Positions 59,501 to 64,000 of a stretch of DNA of 64,000 bases are shown piece by piece (position 1 is the stretch's first letter; each line of letters starts with the position of its first letter). The position numbers and the translations under genes are program-made. Source of the DNA: Dendrobium chrysotoxum (lineage: Eukaryota; Streptophyta; Magnoliopsida; Asparagales; Orchidaceae). The stretch lies in assembly GCA_019925795.1 (NCBI GenBank), contig CM034305.1, positions 98,477,571 through 98,541,570 of the forward strand, written 5' to 3'. The notes under the pieces are model-generated. The model ran no database searches. It was not told the origin of the DNA and worked only from the letters and a program-made list of their open reading frames with translations.

Positions 59501-61632
59501 TATAGTCGGTTTTAGATCTACTCAAACAAAAACATTTAGACTCTTTAGGTTGACCTCCATAATTCAAGTTTACCTTCAACACCCTCTCTAGTCTTATCAA
59601 CAAGAAGAATATCATCAGCAAAAAGCATGCACTAGGGTACATCCTCTTCCAAATGTCTATTGAGAACATCCATGACTAAAGCAAAAAGATATGAGCTTAA
59701 GGTTGATCCTTGATGTAATCCAACAGAAATAGGAAAATACTTGGTCAAACCACCTTGTGTTTGAATACAAGTAACAGCTCCTGCATACATATCTTTAATG
59801 ACTTGAACATAAGCATTATTAACCCTTTTCTTTTCTAAAACTCCCCATAACACTTCTCTTAGAACTTTATCATATGCTTTCTCTAATTCAATAAATATCA
59901 TATGTAGATCCTCCTTATTCTCTCTATACTTCTCCATCAAATCTCTCAATAAATGTATAGATTCCATAGTAGACCTACCCGACTTGAATATAAATTGATT
60001 TTGAGAAATATTAGTATCACGTCGTAATACAATTTTGTGTATCACCTTTATTCTAAATACCTTGAACCCTAAACCCTGATATTTTTAAATACTTATATAA
60101 ATTTAATTTCTAAAGAATGTAATAATGAATTTTAGGTTATTAGTTATTGATTTATTAGCTGTAGCCAAACGAACCCTCACGCAGCCGAAGCCCCGAAGCC
60201 TCACAGACGCCCGAAGCCCCAAAGCCTCATGAACGCACTCAATTCCACATTTCCGCACGGAATTCTACCTTCGTTCACGTGATTTCGGCTATCGTTCGTC
60301 CCTTGTATTCCTTCCTTCCATCGCCCCTTGTTTGTTAGGGTGATTACGGCCGTCTTCAACCGTCTGTTGCTTATGGAACTAAAAGATCATGTCGTCTCCC
60401 TTGGTAGTCGACTAATCTGATTCCTTCAAAGTCAAGGGTCATCGTTAGGTAATAAACTTCTTCCTTCGTTCAATCGATTTTGATCAACTTGCATTTTTTT
60501 TTTAAATTTAGATTATAAGCTTTGGGAAAATGCACCTACTACAAGTAGATTATAAGCTTAGGGAAAATGTTAAGTAGAATAAACAAAGTCTGAGATTAGA
60601 AATGAAGGAAAATATCTGTGTGGGCAAGGTGTATTTTTCAATTTTATAACTTTTATTAGCAGCAACTTGTATATACTTTCTTGATCGTCTCAATATACTT
60701 TACATGCAAAGTTATCAAAATTCCTCTATCATCCTAATAATATCTTCATGATATATCAAGCAAGTTTGTAGAATCTCGAGTCATGAGCTTCATGATATAT
60801 CAATTAGATGGTTTGGCATTTTTTATGAAGCCCCTGGAATTTCATTTCTCTTGTGCTCCATGAGTCTAGTCTGACTTTTAGGCATGACACGTCTTAATTG
60901 GCTCTAGCTTATGCTTGAGTTTAGGCTTGCAATTTGACCAGATCAATTTGATGCTTGAACCTCCAAGATCACCTATGGATGCATGCCATGCCTTGAAGTC
61001 CCATCAATGCAACTTTGGGAGTTCTTTAGAGGGATTGATGCCTCTGGCTTTGTTCCTACATTTGGCTAGAGGTTTTTTTCCACTTTTTAGCATCACTTTT
61101 GTTGGCCTGTTTTATCTTTAAAAACATTTATATATATAGTTTATGGACTCTCCTTTCCTTTACCGGAGCATCATAGATTGTACCAGAAAAACTGCAGTGG
61201 ATTCAAATAACAGTCACGTTTTTACCCTGAACACAAAGAGGTAGAGCTTTTGCTATCACTTATGTTTTTACTATTTATATCTAACTAGCTATTTACATTC
61301 TTTGCTTTGATTACTGTTATTCACTGGTTTTATAAATGATACATTTTCTTTAATGGCATGAATTATTTGAGTCACTTGCCTATCTTGTGGTTTGTGAAAG
61401 ATTGATTAATTTTGACGCTGGGATATATATGGTGGTTGGTTTTATCTAGTATCATGCTCTGCTTTCTTTGTCTGATTCCATATACATCTTCTTAATACAG
61501 TATAGAGGGGGTACGGAACTTCTGATAGAAGCAGGGGATCAAAGACGCATCATCCAATTGCCTCCAGCTATGCAAGGAAAGGTTGCAGGTGCTAAGTTCA
61601 TTGAAAGAAATCTTGTGGTTACGCTGAGGTAG
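17283..61632 (+). CDS. plastid-type ArsA/GET3-like P-loop ATPase (At1g26090 family), 7 exons
   Basis: Spliced coding sequence: 17283-17504, 56037-56180, 56286-56360, 56588-56775, 56845-57010, 57114-57515, 61501-61632, giving about 442 aa with no internal stop. The first ~45 residues are Ser/Pro/Arg-rich and lack acidic clusters, like a chloroplast transit peptide. Then comes the Walker A motif GKGGSGKST (residues ~59-67), a TCLVIHSQD segment like the A'/switch region of ArsA-type ATPases, and FDIVIYDG as Walker B. The last ~70 residues (SVLFDRKQKSVTLFLPGF to the end) form the small HSP20-like ArsA C-terminal domain. Order and length match the plant family represented by Arabidopsis At1g26090 (annotated chloroplastic, about 455 aa). 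The ATPase activity is inferred from motifs. The client or substrate is not known. All introns are GT-AG and phases agree at every junction. The gene is probably functional despite a 38.5 kb first intron full of transposons. Confidence 0.93.
17734..17742. repeat. MULE target-site duplication, left copy
   Basis: AATTCTTAG, identical to 34508-34516. Nine bp is the size generated by Mutator-like transposases. Confidence 0.95.
17743..17858 (+). repeat. MULE left terminal inverted repeat
   Basis: Pairs with 34392-34507 reversed. The differences are nearly all transitions. It contains an internal near-palindrome around 17763-17791 (GGACGTAGATCTATGTC), so each end can fold on itself as well as pair with the other. 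Confidence 0.93.
18300..18420 (+). repeat. GCTGTGTACC-type short repeats in MULE
   Basis: Five or more variants of GCTGTGTACC/GCTGCTGTGTA between 18320 and 18400, upstream of the transposase. The same word recurs at about 20805-20840, 21815-21835 and 21905-21930 on +, and at 23285-23365 and 25275-25312 on - (as GGTACACAGC). Confidence 0.8.
18450..20558 (+). pseudogene. MULE transposase, FAR1/FHY3-like
   Basis: Parts in family order: FAR1-type DNA-binding domain (YDMYCHYAHNVDFSVRN, DFVCSKVG, NTRMGCP, ESHNHEL; 18480-18790), the MULE catalytic domain (FDTSY near 19120 with the first Asp, FTDHDQALARAI near 19310 with the second Asp, RHRLCQWHI, and SEEFE as candidate Glu near 19480), and a SWIM zinc finger (CSCGKFNMMSLLCSH, 19990-20040). 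The catalytic residues are visible, but stops interrupt the frame at about 18695, 19273, 19495, 20052 and elsewhere. This would have been the cut-and-paste transposase of the element. It is a jittery/FAR1-type transposase and not a MuDR-A-type one. Confidence 0.9.
21059..21631 (+). CDS. unrecognised 190 aa protein inside the MULE
   Basis: The longest intact non-retroelement frame in the window (190 codons). It is not recognised as any family. It is Cys- and His-rich at the N-terminal half (for example CCVHTWHEHCDC), with mixed charged and hydrophobic sequence after that and an ADWQDLQFEL segment near the end. It lies 0.5 kb downstream of the transposase on the same strand, between it and the Ulp1 gene. 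Another frame, about 21672-21810, reads WPERHFRFESPKGL then ETAEAYFSLGSAN and looks coding. A TTGCAG acceptor-like site at 21667-21672 suggests it could be a second exon. It may be a MULE accessory gene or a captured host fragment. Confidence 0.45.
   Translation: MLTKDFVDMATSRMHECMSRCFDGPLEQLARANEIYRCCVHTWHEHCDCILHISYGEVMVVEGNRTKNFLNARGWRCVESKFFEKYHHLASVNFLQMCSYELRRNIGEGSSSNFVDRLPCDVDSVILYHPWDLAEDAFIVSMYKQALKKLLRGGKQKKFLNLADWQDLQFELMSRFECCPIQTQLQQRMH
22224..22504 (+). mobile_element. RTE LINE tail in MULE, with 7 bp duplication
   Basis: LINE part 22231-22497: translation RLRWFGHIKRRP...VKKGRGRPKKTW...LDLNENL, then WRKRIHVADPT and a TTG-repeat tail, the standard C-terminal end of plant RTE ORFs. 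The flanking 7 bp AGTCTTT (22224-22230 and 22498-22504) is the target duplication. It is strongly 5'-truncated and sits just beyond the C-terminus of the Ulp1 gene. Confidence 0.9.
22540..25240 (-). pseudogene. Ulp1-type cysteine protease gene of the MULE
   Basis: Read on minus from 25240. 24831-25130 encodes the N-terminal region common in plant Ulp1-transposon proteins, with FVIKGRRLPFTSDEVSLILG. 23983-24315 is a Pro/Ser-rich linker and 23654-23884 a charged linker. The C48 protease domain follows: VVDNEHWTLVVANLKN with the catalytic His-Trp (His codon 22856-22858), and QKNSFNCG with the catalytic Cys (codon 22570-22572). The third residue, normally Asp in a DS motif, is Asn (FFNFFPNP, codon 22805-22807). 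There is also a stop shortly after the Cys motif, and exon limits are unclear. Host relatives remove SUMO-like modifiers; the role in the transposon is unknown. It is convergent with the transposase. Confidence 0.8.
25312..26845 (+). repeat. 5' LTR of Tekay element, left-truncated
   Basis: Matches 32456-34004 and ends GGTCGTGACA. Its left limit is TACATGCAAT, abutting MULE sequence with GTACACAGC repeats. The shared TACAT at the break could be microhomology. A 17 bp segment present at about 32603-32619 is missing here. Confidence 0.88.
26850..26862 (+). other. primer binding site (tRNA-iMet type)
   Basis: TGGTATCAGAGCC, 4 bp after the 5' LTR end, complementary to the 3' end of plant initiator Met tRNA. 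Confidence 0.9.
26968..28115 (+). pseudogene. Tekay gag
   Basis: The first 165 codons are open (to TAG 27463), with DKYLKLFLNMKPPLFSSGG, AENWLMRIEKILKG and AERWWRSQL, the standard capsid block. After in-frame stops come a zinc knuckle (CYWCYQPGHMEKSC near 27890) and the PRVYGLSQQEA segment that ends Tekay-type Gag. Most interrupting stops are TAG in place of an expected CAG (27463, 27493, 27646). Confidence 0.88.
28190..31560 (+). pseudogene. Tekay pol: protease, RT, RNase H, integrase, chromodomain-like tail
   Basis: Domains in order: protease (FDIGASHSFISEEF near 28240, GMD near 28460), reverse transcriptase 28700-29560 (IDYRELNKLTVENKYPLPRIDD, MSFGLTNA, and FIDD as catalytic motif near 29243), RNase H 29570-29881 (YSDASHKGLGCVL), integrase zinc region (HYSNYTIHPGSSKMYQDLKG near 30330), integrase core (MDFVVGLPRF, VSDRDERF) and the C-terminal HISSLRKYI...EIPYVKVL end. 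Stops at 28466, 28846, 29879 and 31493 each fit a single transition from Trp or Gln codons, so the element is old enough to be dead but still readable along its length. Confidence 0.92.
31621..31632 (+). other. polypurine tract
   Basis: AGAAGAGGAGAA directly before the 3' LTR, after the usual GAGGACTAAATTTTT block. A second purine tract at 32438-32452 lies immediately before the point where the two LTR copies start to match and is the alternative LTR border. Confidence 0.7.
31633..34004 (+). repeat. 3' LTR of Tekay element
   Basis: About 2.37 kb, ending GGTCATGACA. The part from 32456 matches the 5' LTR. 31633-32455 has no counterpart at the left, so either the 5' copy lost it or the LTR begins at 32456. 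The block before 31633 (GAGGACTAAATTTTT plus purines) parallels other family members and favours the longer LTR. Confidence 0.8.
34005..34391. other. MULE right subterminal region
   Basis: MULE sequence to the right of the Tekay insertion. It probably held the promoter or first exon of the minus-strand Ulp1 gene. Short open frames on both strands (34109-34340) overlap and cannot be told apart. Contains CCCGACCTGG/GGTCGGGTCGTTGGGCC repeats that also occur in the adjacent TIR. Confidence 0.5.
34392..34507 (-). repeat. MULE right terminal inverted repeat
   Basis: Reverse complement of 17743-17858 with about 17 differences. Ends ACAGAATAATTTCTC. Confidence 0.93.
34508..34516. repeat. MULE target-site duplication, right copy
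   Basis: AATTCTTAG, identical to 17734-17742. Confidence 0.95.
34635..35242. repeat. tandem duplication, ~305 bp unit
   Basis: 34635-34941 and 34942-35242 begin with the same TGATATAAATCCCGGATTTA and run in parallel with few differences and small deletions, both ending near GAGGTTAGGGATTCT. Confidence 0.92.
35435..35696. mobile_element. MULE-type palindromic MITE with 10 bp duplication
   Basis: Element 35445-35686 (242 bp). The two halves are inverted copies over nearly the full length, with a centre near 35570. Ends are GATAAAAGCATCAAAATG and, inverted, GAGAAAATGAACAAAATGG. The flanking TTAATAATTA occurs at 35435-35444 and 35687-35696. It could form a long hairpin in the pre-mRNA of the ATPase gene. 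Confidence 0.9.
36181..36299. repeat. tandem repeat, ~57 bp unit, two copies
   Basis: Copies start GCACTACC at 36181 and 36238, each with GAAGAGATTGTCCTTC and CCTTTTGAAGGGCTCT. A third GCACTACCC begins at 36291. Confidence 0.9.
36370..36492 (+). mobile_element. RTE LINE tail
   Basis: Ends with LDLNEN-coding sequence, a GACCCCACATAGTGGG block, AAAGGCTTG and TTG repeats. Flanked by GCAGCATGCACTGAT (from about 36342) and GCAGTATGCATTGAT (from about 36492), a probable 15 bp target duplication with two differences. Confidence 0.82.
36929..37421 (-). mobile_element. RTE LINE 3' part
   Basis: On minus it encodes, with frame breaks, the end of the RTE ORF (WFGHxK region, KGRGRPKKT region) and ends in the CAACAACAAC/TTG tail at 36929. 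5'-truncated near 37421. No clear target duplication. Confidence 0.85.
40046..40129. repeat. tandem repeat, 42 bp unit, two copies
   Basis: Units start CTTTTTCATTATGCAAATA at 40046 and 40088 and differ at few positions. Confidence 0.9.
40631..40653. repeat. (AAT)n microsatellite
   Basis: Seven AAT units in a row. Confidence 0.9.
42115..42597 (+). repeat. 5' LTR of Reina-type element
   Basis: 483 bp, TGATAG...TAACA. The primer site TGGTATTAGAGC follows at 42601-42612, one base off the initiator-Met consensus. Confidence 0.85.
42633..43940 (+). pseudogene. Reina gag
   Basis: Begins MARRKVEGLEGEIGQLKSDF (coiled-coil-like start), then an Arg-rich region with repeated RRGVDxxRRG units (42970-43070), and the capsid block RKLKMTIFEGEDLHGWIYKVERYFA with LCLEGKVLVWYQW. 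The zinc knuckle CFRCDEKYTSGHRCK follows near 43830. At least three frame changes and stops at 42740 and 43387 interrupt it. Confidence 0.85.
43950..46680 (+). pseudogene. Reina pol, internally deleted
   Basis: Protease remnant (NGVTHNFIFNQ near 44075; the catalytic Asp is absent), RT 44640-45165 (FCIDY, MDLRSEYHQIRM, MPFGLTNAPATFQ; the catalytic YVDD-type motif is FFND at about 45072), the start of RNase H (45500-45600), then at a 16 bp poly-G run (45603-45618) a direct jump to LLQPLALPDRVWEEITMDFI of the integrase core. RNase H's second half and the integrase zinc region are deleted. VSDRDKVF, the integrase C-terminus and a chromodomain-like TLIKWKNLPDYDAT end follow. Confidence 0.88.
46695..47085 (+). 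repeat. 3' LTR of Reina-type element, truncated
   Basis: Starts TGATAGACC right after the purine tract TTTGGGAGGGGAG and matches the 5' LTR to about TCAATTAAAGAAGTT. The remaining ~90 bp are absent. Confidence 0.85.
47544..47980 (+). pseudogene. old gypsy gag-protease region, part 1
   Basis: A 140-codon open frame (47544-47966) with a zinc-knuckle-like CFTCDKTDYHEGTCPYK start and a C-terminal part, CRLIIHYENS then EPHPQLYEVALMDKTS, that corresponds to the retropepsin-like block CRLIIDSGS...EPHPxPYxVAWVDKTS of gypsy elements. The catalytic Asp is His. The frame continues after the hAT-like insertion at 52296 with IHLEEYTNKIWCDSLQIDV. So the open frame is an accident of decay and not a gene. 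Confidence 0.6.
48242..49276 (-). repeat. LTR 3' half, minus orientation
   Basis: Starts TGTAACATCTC and parallels 12299-13680, including AATGAGCTAAAAAACCCAGC near 48570 and AAGCCCGTCGGCCCA near 49115. Confidence 0.8.
49278..50650 (+). pseudogene. gag of the rearranged Tekay-type element
   Basis: A degraded primer site TATCAGAGTGG at 49280 is followed by ATG at 49459. The translation has a DPTDHD start, KLKPLLFK, LLRIEKIFDSIQCP, GEAERLW, a zinc knuckle CFRCGQxGHRLVDC (50327-50368) and a PRVYSLIQQEDRNAPGGSTG end, as in the Tekay-type element at 26968. Stops occur throughout. Pol does not follow; the sequence passes within ~200 bp to the CGAGGGCAACATTTTT block that normally precedes the purine tract. 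Confidence 0.85.
50872..51876. repeat. head-to-head LTR starts forming a long palindrome
   Basis: TGTAATAGCCTGTATTTTGACCC at the left (plus) and its inverted copy ending GGCTATTA at the right are the same LTR start. About 350 bp on each side pair, with ~300 bp between. Confidence 0.85.
52296..52400 (+). pseudogene. old gypsy protease region, part 2
   Basis: After the hAT-like right end the frame reads IHLEEYTNKIWCDSLQIDV, corresponding to the YxDKIWCDVLPMDV block that follows the protease in many gypsy elements. It stops at about 52378. Confidence 0.6.
52401..53554. other. unassigned intron sequence
   Basis: Probably decayed internal sequence of the same gypsy relic, but no further domain can be recognised with confidence. 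Confidence 0.35.
54396..54785 (-). mobile_element. RTE LINE tail A
   Basis: On minus it encodes MSGFTLRDRMPNEYI, LRWFGHIKCQPSEDP and DLTYVKKGRNRPKKT, and ends in a CAACAACAAC (TTG) tail at 54396. Flanked by TTCTTCGACTTGTAT at 54381-54395 and 54786-54800. Confidence 0.92.
54801..54855 (-). mobile_element. RTE LINE tail B, 55 bp, same target
   Basis: A TTG-tail plus 3' end block (AAGCCTTTATCCACTATGTGG on plus, one base shorter than usual). Flanked by the same 15 bp word at 54786-54800 and, with one change, at 54856-54870. Confidence 0.9.
55056..56036. other. unassigned end of intron 1
   Basis: A minus-strand primer-site-like word (GCTCTGATACCA at 55580-55591) suggests a further old minus-strand LTR element, but no LTR ends were recognised. 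A pyrimidine-rich stretch and TTGTAAG at 56030-56036 form the acceptor of exon 2. Confidence 0.35.
56037..56180 (+). CDS. ATPase exon 2
   Basis: 48 codons, phase 0 at both ends. Encodes LFAREGLQTCLVIHSQD and onward to LQTSK, the strand-helix region after the P-loop that holds the nucleotide-sensing Asp of ArsA-type ATPases. The donor is AAG|GTAATA. Confidence 0.93.
56286..56360 (+). CDS. ATPase exon 3
   Basis: 25 codons from MLLEPLDRVKK to GILEG. Acceptor CTGCAG, donor GGG|GTGGGT, phase 0. Conserved in the family as the EPL...LNxTQGxLEG block. Confidence 0.92.
56588..56775 (+). CDS. ATPase exon 4, Walker B
   Basis: 62 codons plus 2 nt. Starts VVGEELGVLPGMDSIFS and includes FDIVIYDG, the Walker B-type strand, then ends in the first two bases of an Arg codon before GTAGGG. 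The phase is completed by the first base of exon 5. Confidence 0.92.
56845..57010 (+). CDS. ATPase exon 5
   Basis: Completes the split Arg codon, then 55 codons, WYLKYIRNLAEMTDIGRLT to EIEQILE. Acceptor GCTGCAG. The donor is GAG|GTCTAT, a weak match to the donor consensus but the only site that keeps the frame and the conserved sequence. Confidence 0.9.
57114..57515 (+). CDS. ATPase exon 6
   Basis: 134 codons. Contains LLMDPSRPLSVISALRYWGC, the family's MDPxxPxSVxxALRYWGC block, and the start of the HSP20-like C-terminal domain (VTLFLPGFNKSDINLYQ). Acceptor ATGCAG, donor CAG|GTAAAT. Confidence 0.94.
57516..58893 (+). other. intron 6, left part
   Basis: Intron 6 spans 57516-61500 (3985 bp), GT-AG. 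No element or gene was recognised in this part. Confidence 0.5.
58894..60060 (-). mobile_element. RTE LINE with reverse transcriptase, in intron 6
   Basis: Longest RTE copy in the window. On minus, 59632-60045 encodes part of the RT (NQFIFKSGRSTMESIHLLRDL, then IELEKAYDKV where FIDLEKAYDRV is usual, and LHQGSTLSSYLF). 59340-59669 and 58912-59244 continue to SKxTRFKYLGS and WFGHIK-like/KGGGRPKKTW. The usual YxDD-type motif falls in the frame change near 59640 and reads LLFADDI-like with alterations. The element is 5'-truncated near 60060. Its 3' tail is reduced to TACAACAA at the left, with the usual CCCACTACGTGGGG block deleted. Confidence 0.9.
60061..61500 (+). other. intron 6, right part
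   Basis: 60061-60180 ends in GTAGCCAAACGAACCCTC, which resembles the outer end of a TIR element. 60182-60234 has two copies of a CCGAAGCCCCRAAGCCTCA unit and the following 200 bp are richer in GC than the surroundings. The acceptor is at 61499-61500. No exon was recognised. Confidence 0.4.
61501..61632 (+). CDS. ATPase exon 7 and stop
   Basis: 43 codons plus TAG. Begins YRGGTELLIEAGDQRR and ends VVTLR, the usual C-terminal end of this family, so the TAG at 61630-61632 is taken as the real stop and not read as a donor (AG|GTAGGT). Acceptor ATACAG at 61500. Confidence 0.9.
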   Translation, partial: YRGGTELLIEAGDQRRIIQLPPAMQGKVAGAKFIERNLVVTLR

Positions 61633-62060
61633 GTAATATTCCTTGTCAATGTTTTGTAAAGTATCCAAATTGCAATTCTGAGAAATGCCACTCGCTATGT
61701 TTGATCAATCCTATTAATTGATAAGCTTCTTATTATCGGGTCTACGCTCAGGAGGGAAATGCTAGAATCCGATCCCATCGGGTATATACTTGAGGAAAAA
61801 ATTGTGTTGACATTCAAATTTGGTCCATAATGATTTTCTAGTGATTGATTTTATTTTGAGATGAGTAGAATAAATGCTAATCAATCAACTTATATGTTTC
61901 ACTTATCTTAAAAACAAAACAGGGAAGCAATTTTAAAACTCATCTTGATCCAATTTTTTTATTATTTTTTTATTTTTTATTATGAGTGAGGCAGTCAGTG
62001 AGACGATAGTGTTCTAGGCCTCCAACTTATAGTTTATGGCATCATTAAGTTGGGTTTTTT
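61633..62060 (+). other. 3' flank of the ATPase gene
   Basis: Must contain the 3' UTR and poly(A) site. No polyadenylation signal stands out from the AT-rich background. Confidence 0.4.
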
Positions 62061-62441
62061 TGTTGGGAAATTTTTATATGTGGGCTGAAACACTTGGCTA
62101 TAACATTTCATTTAATTTTGTATGGAATTAAATATTATGTAGAGATCAAATATTTTATTTTATTTTAATGATGAGCTGAAATAAAATAAATACAATTAAG
62201 ATATCAATAGAGTCGTGATCCCCAATTTAAGTGGTTGATTGTTATTTTTTCTCATTTTTTATTTTGAGTGAAAAGAAGTGTTTCTCACTCTCTCTAGAGA
62301 GCGTCGCTTTAAACGTGGAAGATCGAAAATATTGATTCTGCATTTCAATGAATTTAGATACGCATCTGATAATTCTTCTCGATAATTTGACATGAGATTC
62401 AAAGATGATGAAATTATTTTTCCTCCTCAATTTTTCCTACA
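62061..62441 (+). repeat. copia 5' LTR
   Basis: 381 bp, TGTTGGGAAATT...CCTACA, followed after two bases by TGGCATCAGAGCC (62444-62456), a one-base variant of the initiator-Met primer site. Confidence 0.8.
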
Positions 62442-63785
62442 AATGGCATCAGAGCCTAAGTTTTCATATTGAATAAATGAAATATTTTTCTTTTCTAATC
62501 ATATTGTTGATTGTTTGAGTTTTTCAGTAAAAAAAATCTTCATTTTAGAATTATTTTCTTTTGAAAAAAATTTTTGGTTCTTTTGTATAAAATATTTCCA
62601 AATAATTCTTCCATTACTATTTTGTATTTGATTTTGGAAAACAAATAAGGATGATGAATCTAAATTCAACTTAAATTCAACTTTTCTTAACCGTATAATT
62701 CTCTTCACCGCATTTCATCTTCTTCCATGAAAATTTTTTTCCATTCAAGTGAAGTTGTTCCAATGGATTTCTTTTCCAAACGACGTAATTATTGGAGAAT
62801 TTTTTGTTACTGTGAATGGTTGCTTAATTTTGACGTTTTATAAACCGTATAAGTACCTTGCTTTTCTATGCATGTTGTAATTGGATTTAATGAATATTCC
62901 TATTCATAATGCTGTATCAATGGCATGTTAAAATCAAAATTAATTCCATCTAGCAAATGCATTACACTTATTCAAAGCAATTTCGGTATTGATGCCTTGT
63001 GAAATCATTACTGGGTATTGCTTAATTAGAGTTAATTTAGTAACTTTTGATTAAAGCTTTTCACCATGTGATAATTAATTCATAAAACAGAATTAATTAT
63101 CTTAAGGAAGCCTTACATCTGTTTTAAATTCAACAAATGGAGGATGCTTATTTTCTTATAGAGAAATGTTGATAAATAAATCAAGTTGGTTATTGGTAAA
63201 ATATATTTATCAATTAAATATTTCTCGTTTGAAATAATTATTTGTTAATTTAAAATTAAATTAAATTGAAATACGATATCACCAAAGTGACCTCTATTGA
63301 ATCAATTTATTTAATTTAAAAATAATTGAATAATGCTAAATATTTATAGAAGTCTATGCAAAAAATAATCGGCCCAAAGGAAAATTATTTTTTGATTAGA
63401 TTATAGATATGTGATAATTTTAGAATTATTCATGCATATAATAAGTCAGTTCAAAGAAATGCTTATTGTTGATAGAATTTATTATTACTATTCATTAACC
63501 ACAATTTTAATAGTGTCAATTATAAATTGTTATTTTTGTCCAAAGATAAATTATAATATTGTGTTAGGTATCTTATAAAGGATTTACCTTATTTATTTGT
63601 ATATAGTTAATAATTTTTCAAATCATTTATATGCAAAGATATGACATTATTGCTAATTATGAGTTTATTTTTATTCTTTTTCAATTAATATTTCTTTCAT
63701 ATATGTCAACTTAAATAACATTCCAATGCTTAATAGCCCTAATTTTAAGAAATAGAAAGAGCATATTATAATTGTACGTGGGTGT

Positions 63786-64000
63786 ATGGATTTAGATTAT
63801 GTGATTCGGACTGAACGTCTACCTTCCCTTACTGTAGAAAGCACTCTTAAACAAAGAGCAAATTTTGAAACATGAGTGTGTTTAAATTGCATGAGTCTTA
63901 TGATCATGAAACACTTTATTCTAGATACCATTAGGGGTGCAATGCCTGAGGAGAAAAATGCTAAGAAGTTCTTAAGCCAAATAGCAGATCGTTTCACAAG
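63786..64000 (+). pseudogene. copia gag, N-terminal part
   Basis: From ATG 63786: MDLDYVIRTERLPSLTVEST, then NCMSLMIMKHFILDTIRGAM and NAKKFLSQIADRF, the order found in copia Gag (LDLDxALR...SNRLSLMIMKxxIxxxIRGAxP...NAKEFL). An in-frame TGA at 63873-63875 sits where a Trp is conserved. It continues past the window. Confidence 0.82.

Larger units (their letters stand above)
62061..64000 (+). mobile_element. Ty1/copia element, cut by window end
   Basis: 5' LTR, Met-type primer site and gag start are present in order. The rest lies beyond the window. It begins 429 bp after the stop codon of the ATPase gene and has the same orientation. Confidence 0.85.

Noticed and set aside
60915..61121. 68-codon frame in intron 6
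   Set aside because: No similarity recognised, not in phase with flanking exons 6 and 7, and no gap exists in the protein there.

Overview
This is a window of AT-rich nuclear DNA from a flowering plant. The evidence is a split plant-type gene with GT-AG introns and a dense load of plant transposon families: Tekay- and Reina-type Ty3/gypsy chromoviruses, Ty1/copia, an L1 LINE, RTE LINEs, a FAR1-type Mutator-like element (MULE) with a Ulp1 protease gene, and hAT-like, CACTA-like and MITE pieces. The species cannot be fixed from the sequence.

One apparently intact host gene dominates the window. It runs on the + strand from 17283 to 61632 in seven exons and encodes about 442 aa of a plastid-type ArsA/GET3-like P-loop ATPase, the family of Arabidopsis At1g26090. 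Exon 1 carries the transit-peptide-like start and the P-loop. It is separated from exons 2 to 7 (56037-61632) by a 38.5 kb first intron (17505-56036). The splice phases agree and the protein has no stop or frameshift.

The first intron is a stack of nested mobile elements. 229 bp after exon 1 begins a 16.8 kb MULE (17743-34507) with ~116 bp terminal inverted repeats and a perfect 9 bp target duplication. It carries a decayed FAR1-type transposase on +, an unrecognised 190 aa ORF, and a decayed Ulp1-type cysteine protease gene on -. A small RTE LINE and an 8.7 kb Tekay-type element with a truncated 5' LTR have inserted into it. To the right lie a TIR element with a palindromic MITE in it (34521-35930), RTE tails, about 4.7 kb of unassigned sequence, a decayed Reina element (42115-47085), and an old gypsy protease region split by a hAT-like element. 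The hAT-like element itself contains a Tekay-family element whose internal domain is inverted between its LTRs (48242-51876). A 0.5 kb tandem duplication hit twice by RTE LINEs at one target site follows (53555-55055).

Upstream of the gene (1-17282) are microsatellites, a 3'-truncated L1, a CACTA-like end, a decayed Tekay pol with its 3' LTR, a Ulp1-gene-like fragment, a solo LTR with a 5 bp duplication, and a non-autonomous TIR element. Intron 6 holds the longest RTE LINE copy (58894-60060). About 430 bp after the stop codon a copia element begins (5' LTR 62061-62441) and runs off the right edge. No rRNA, tRNA or CRISPR was seen.
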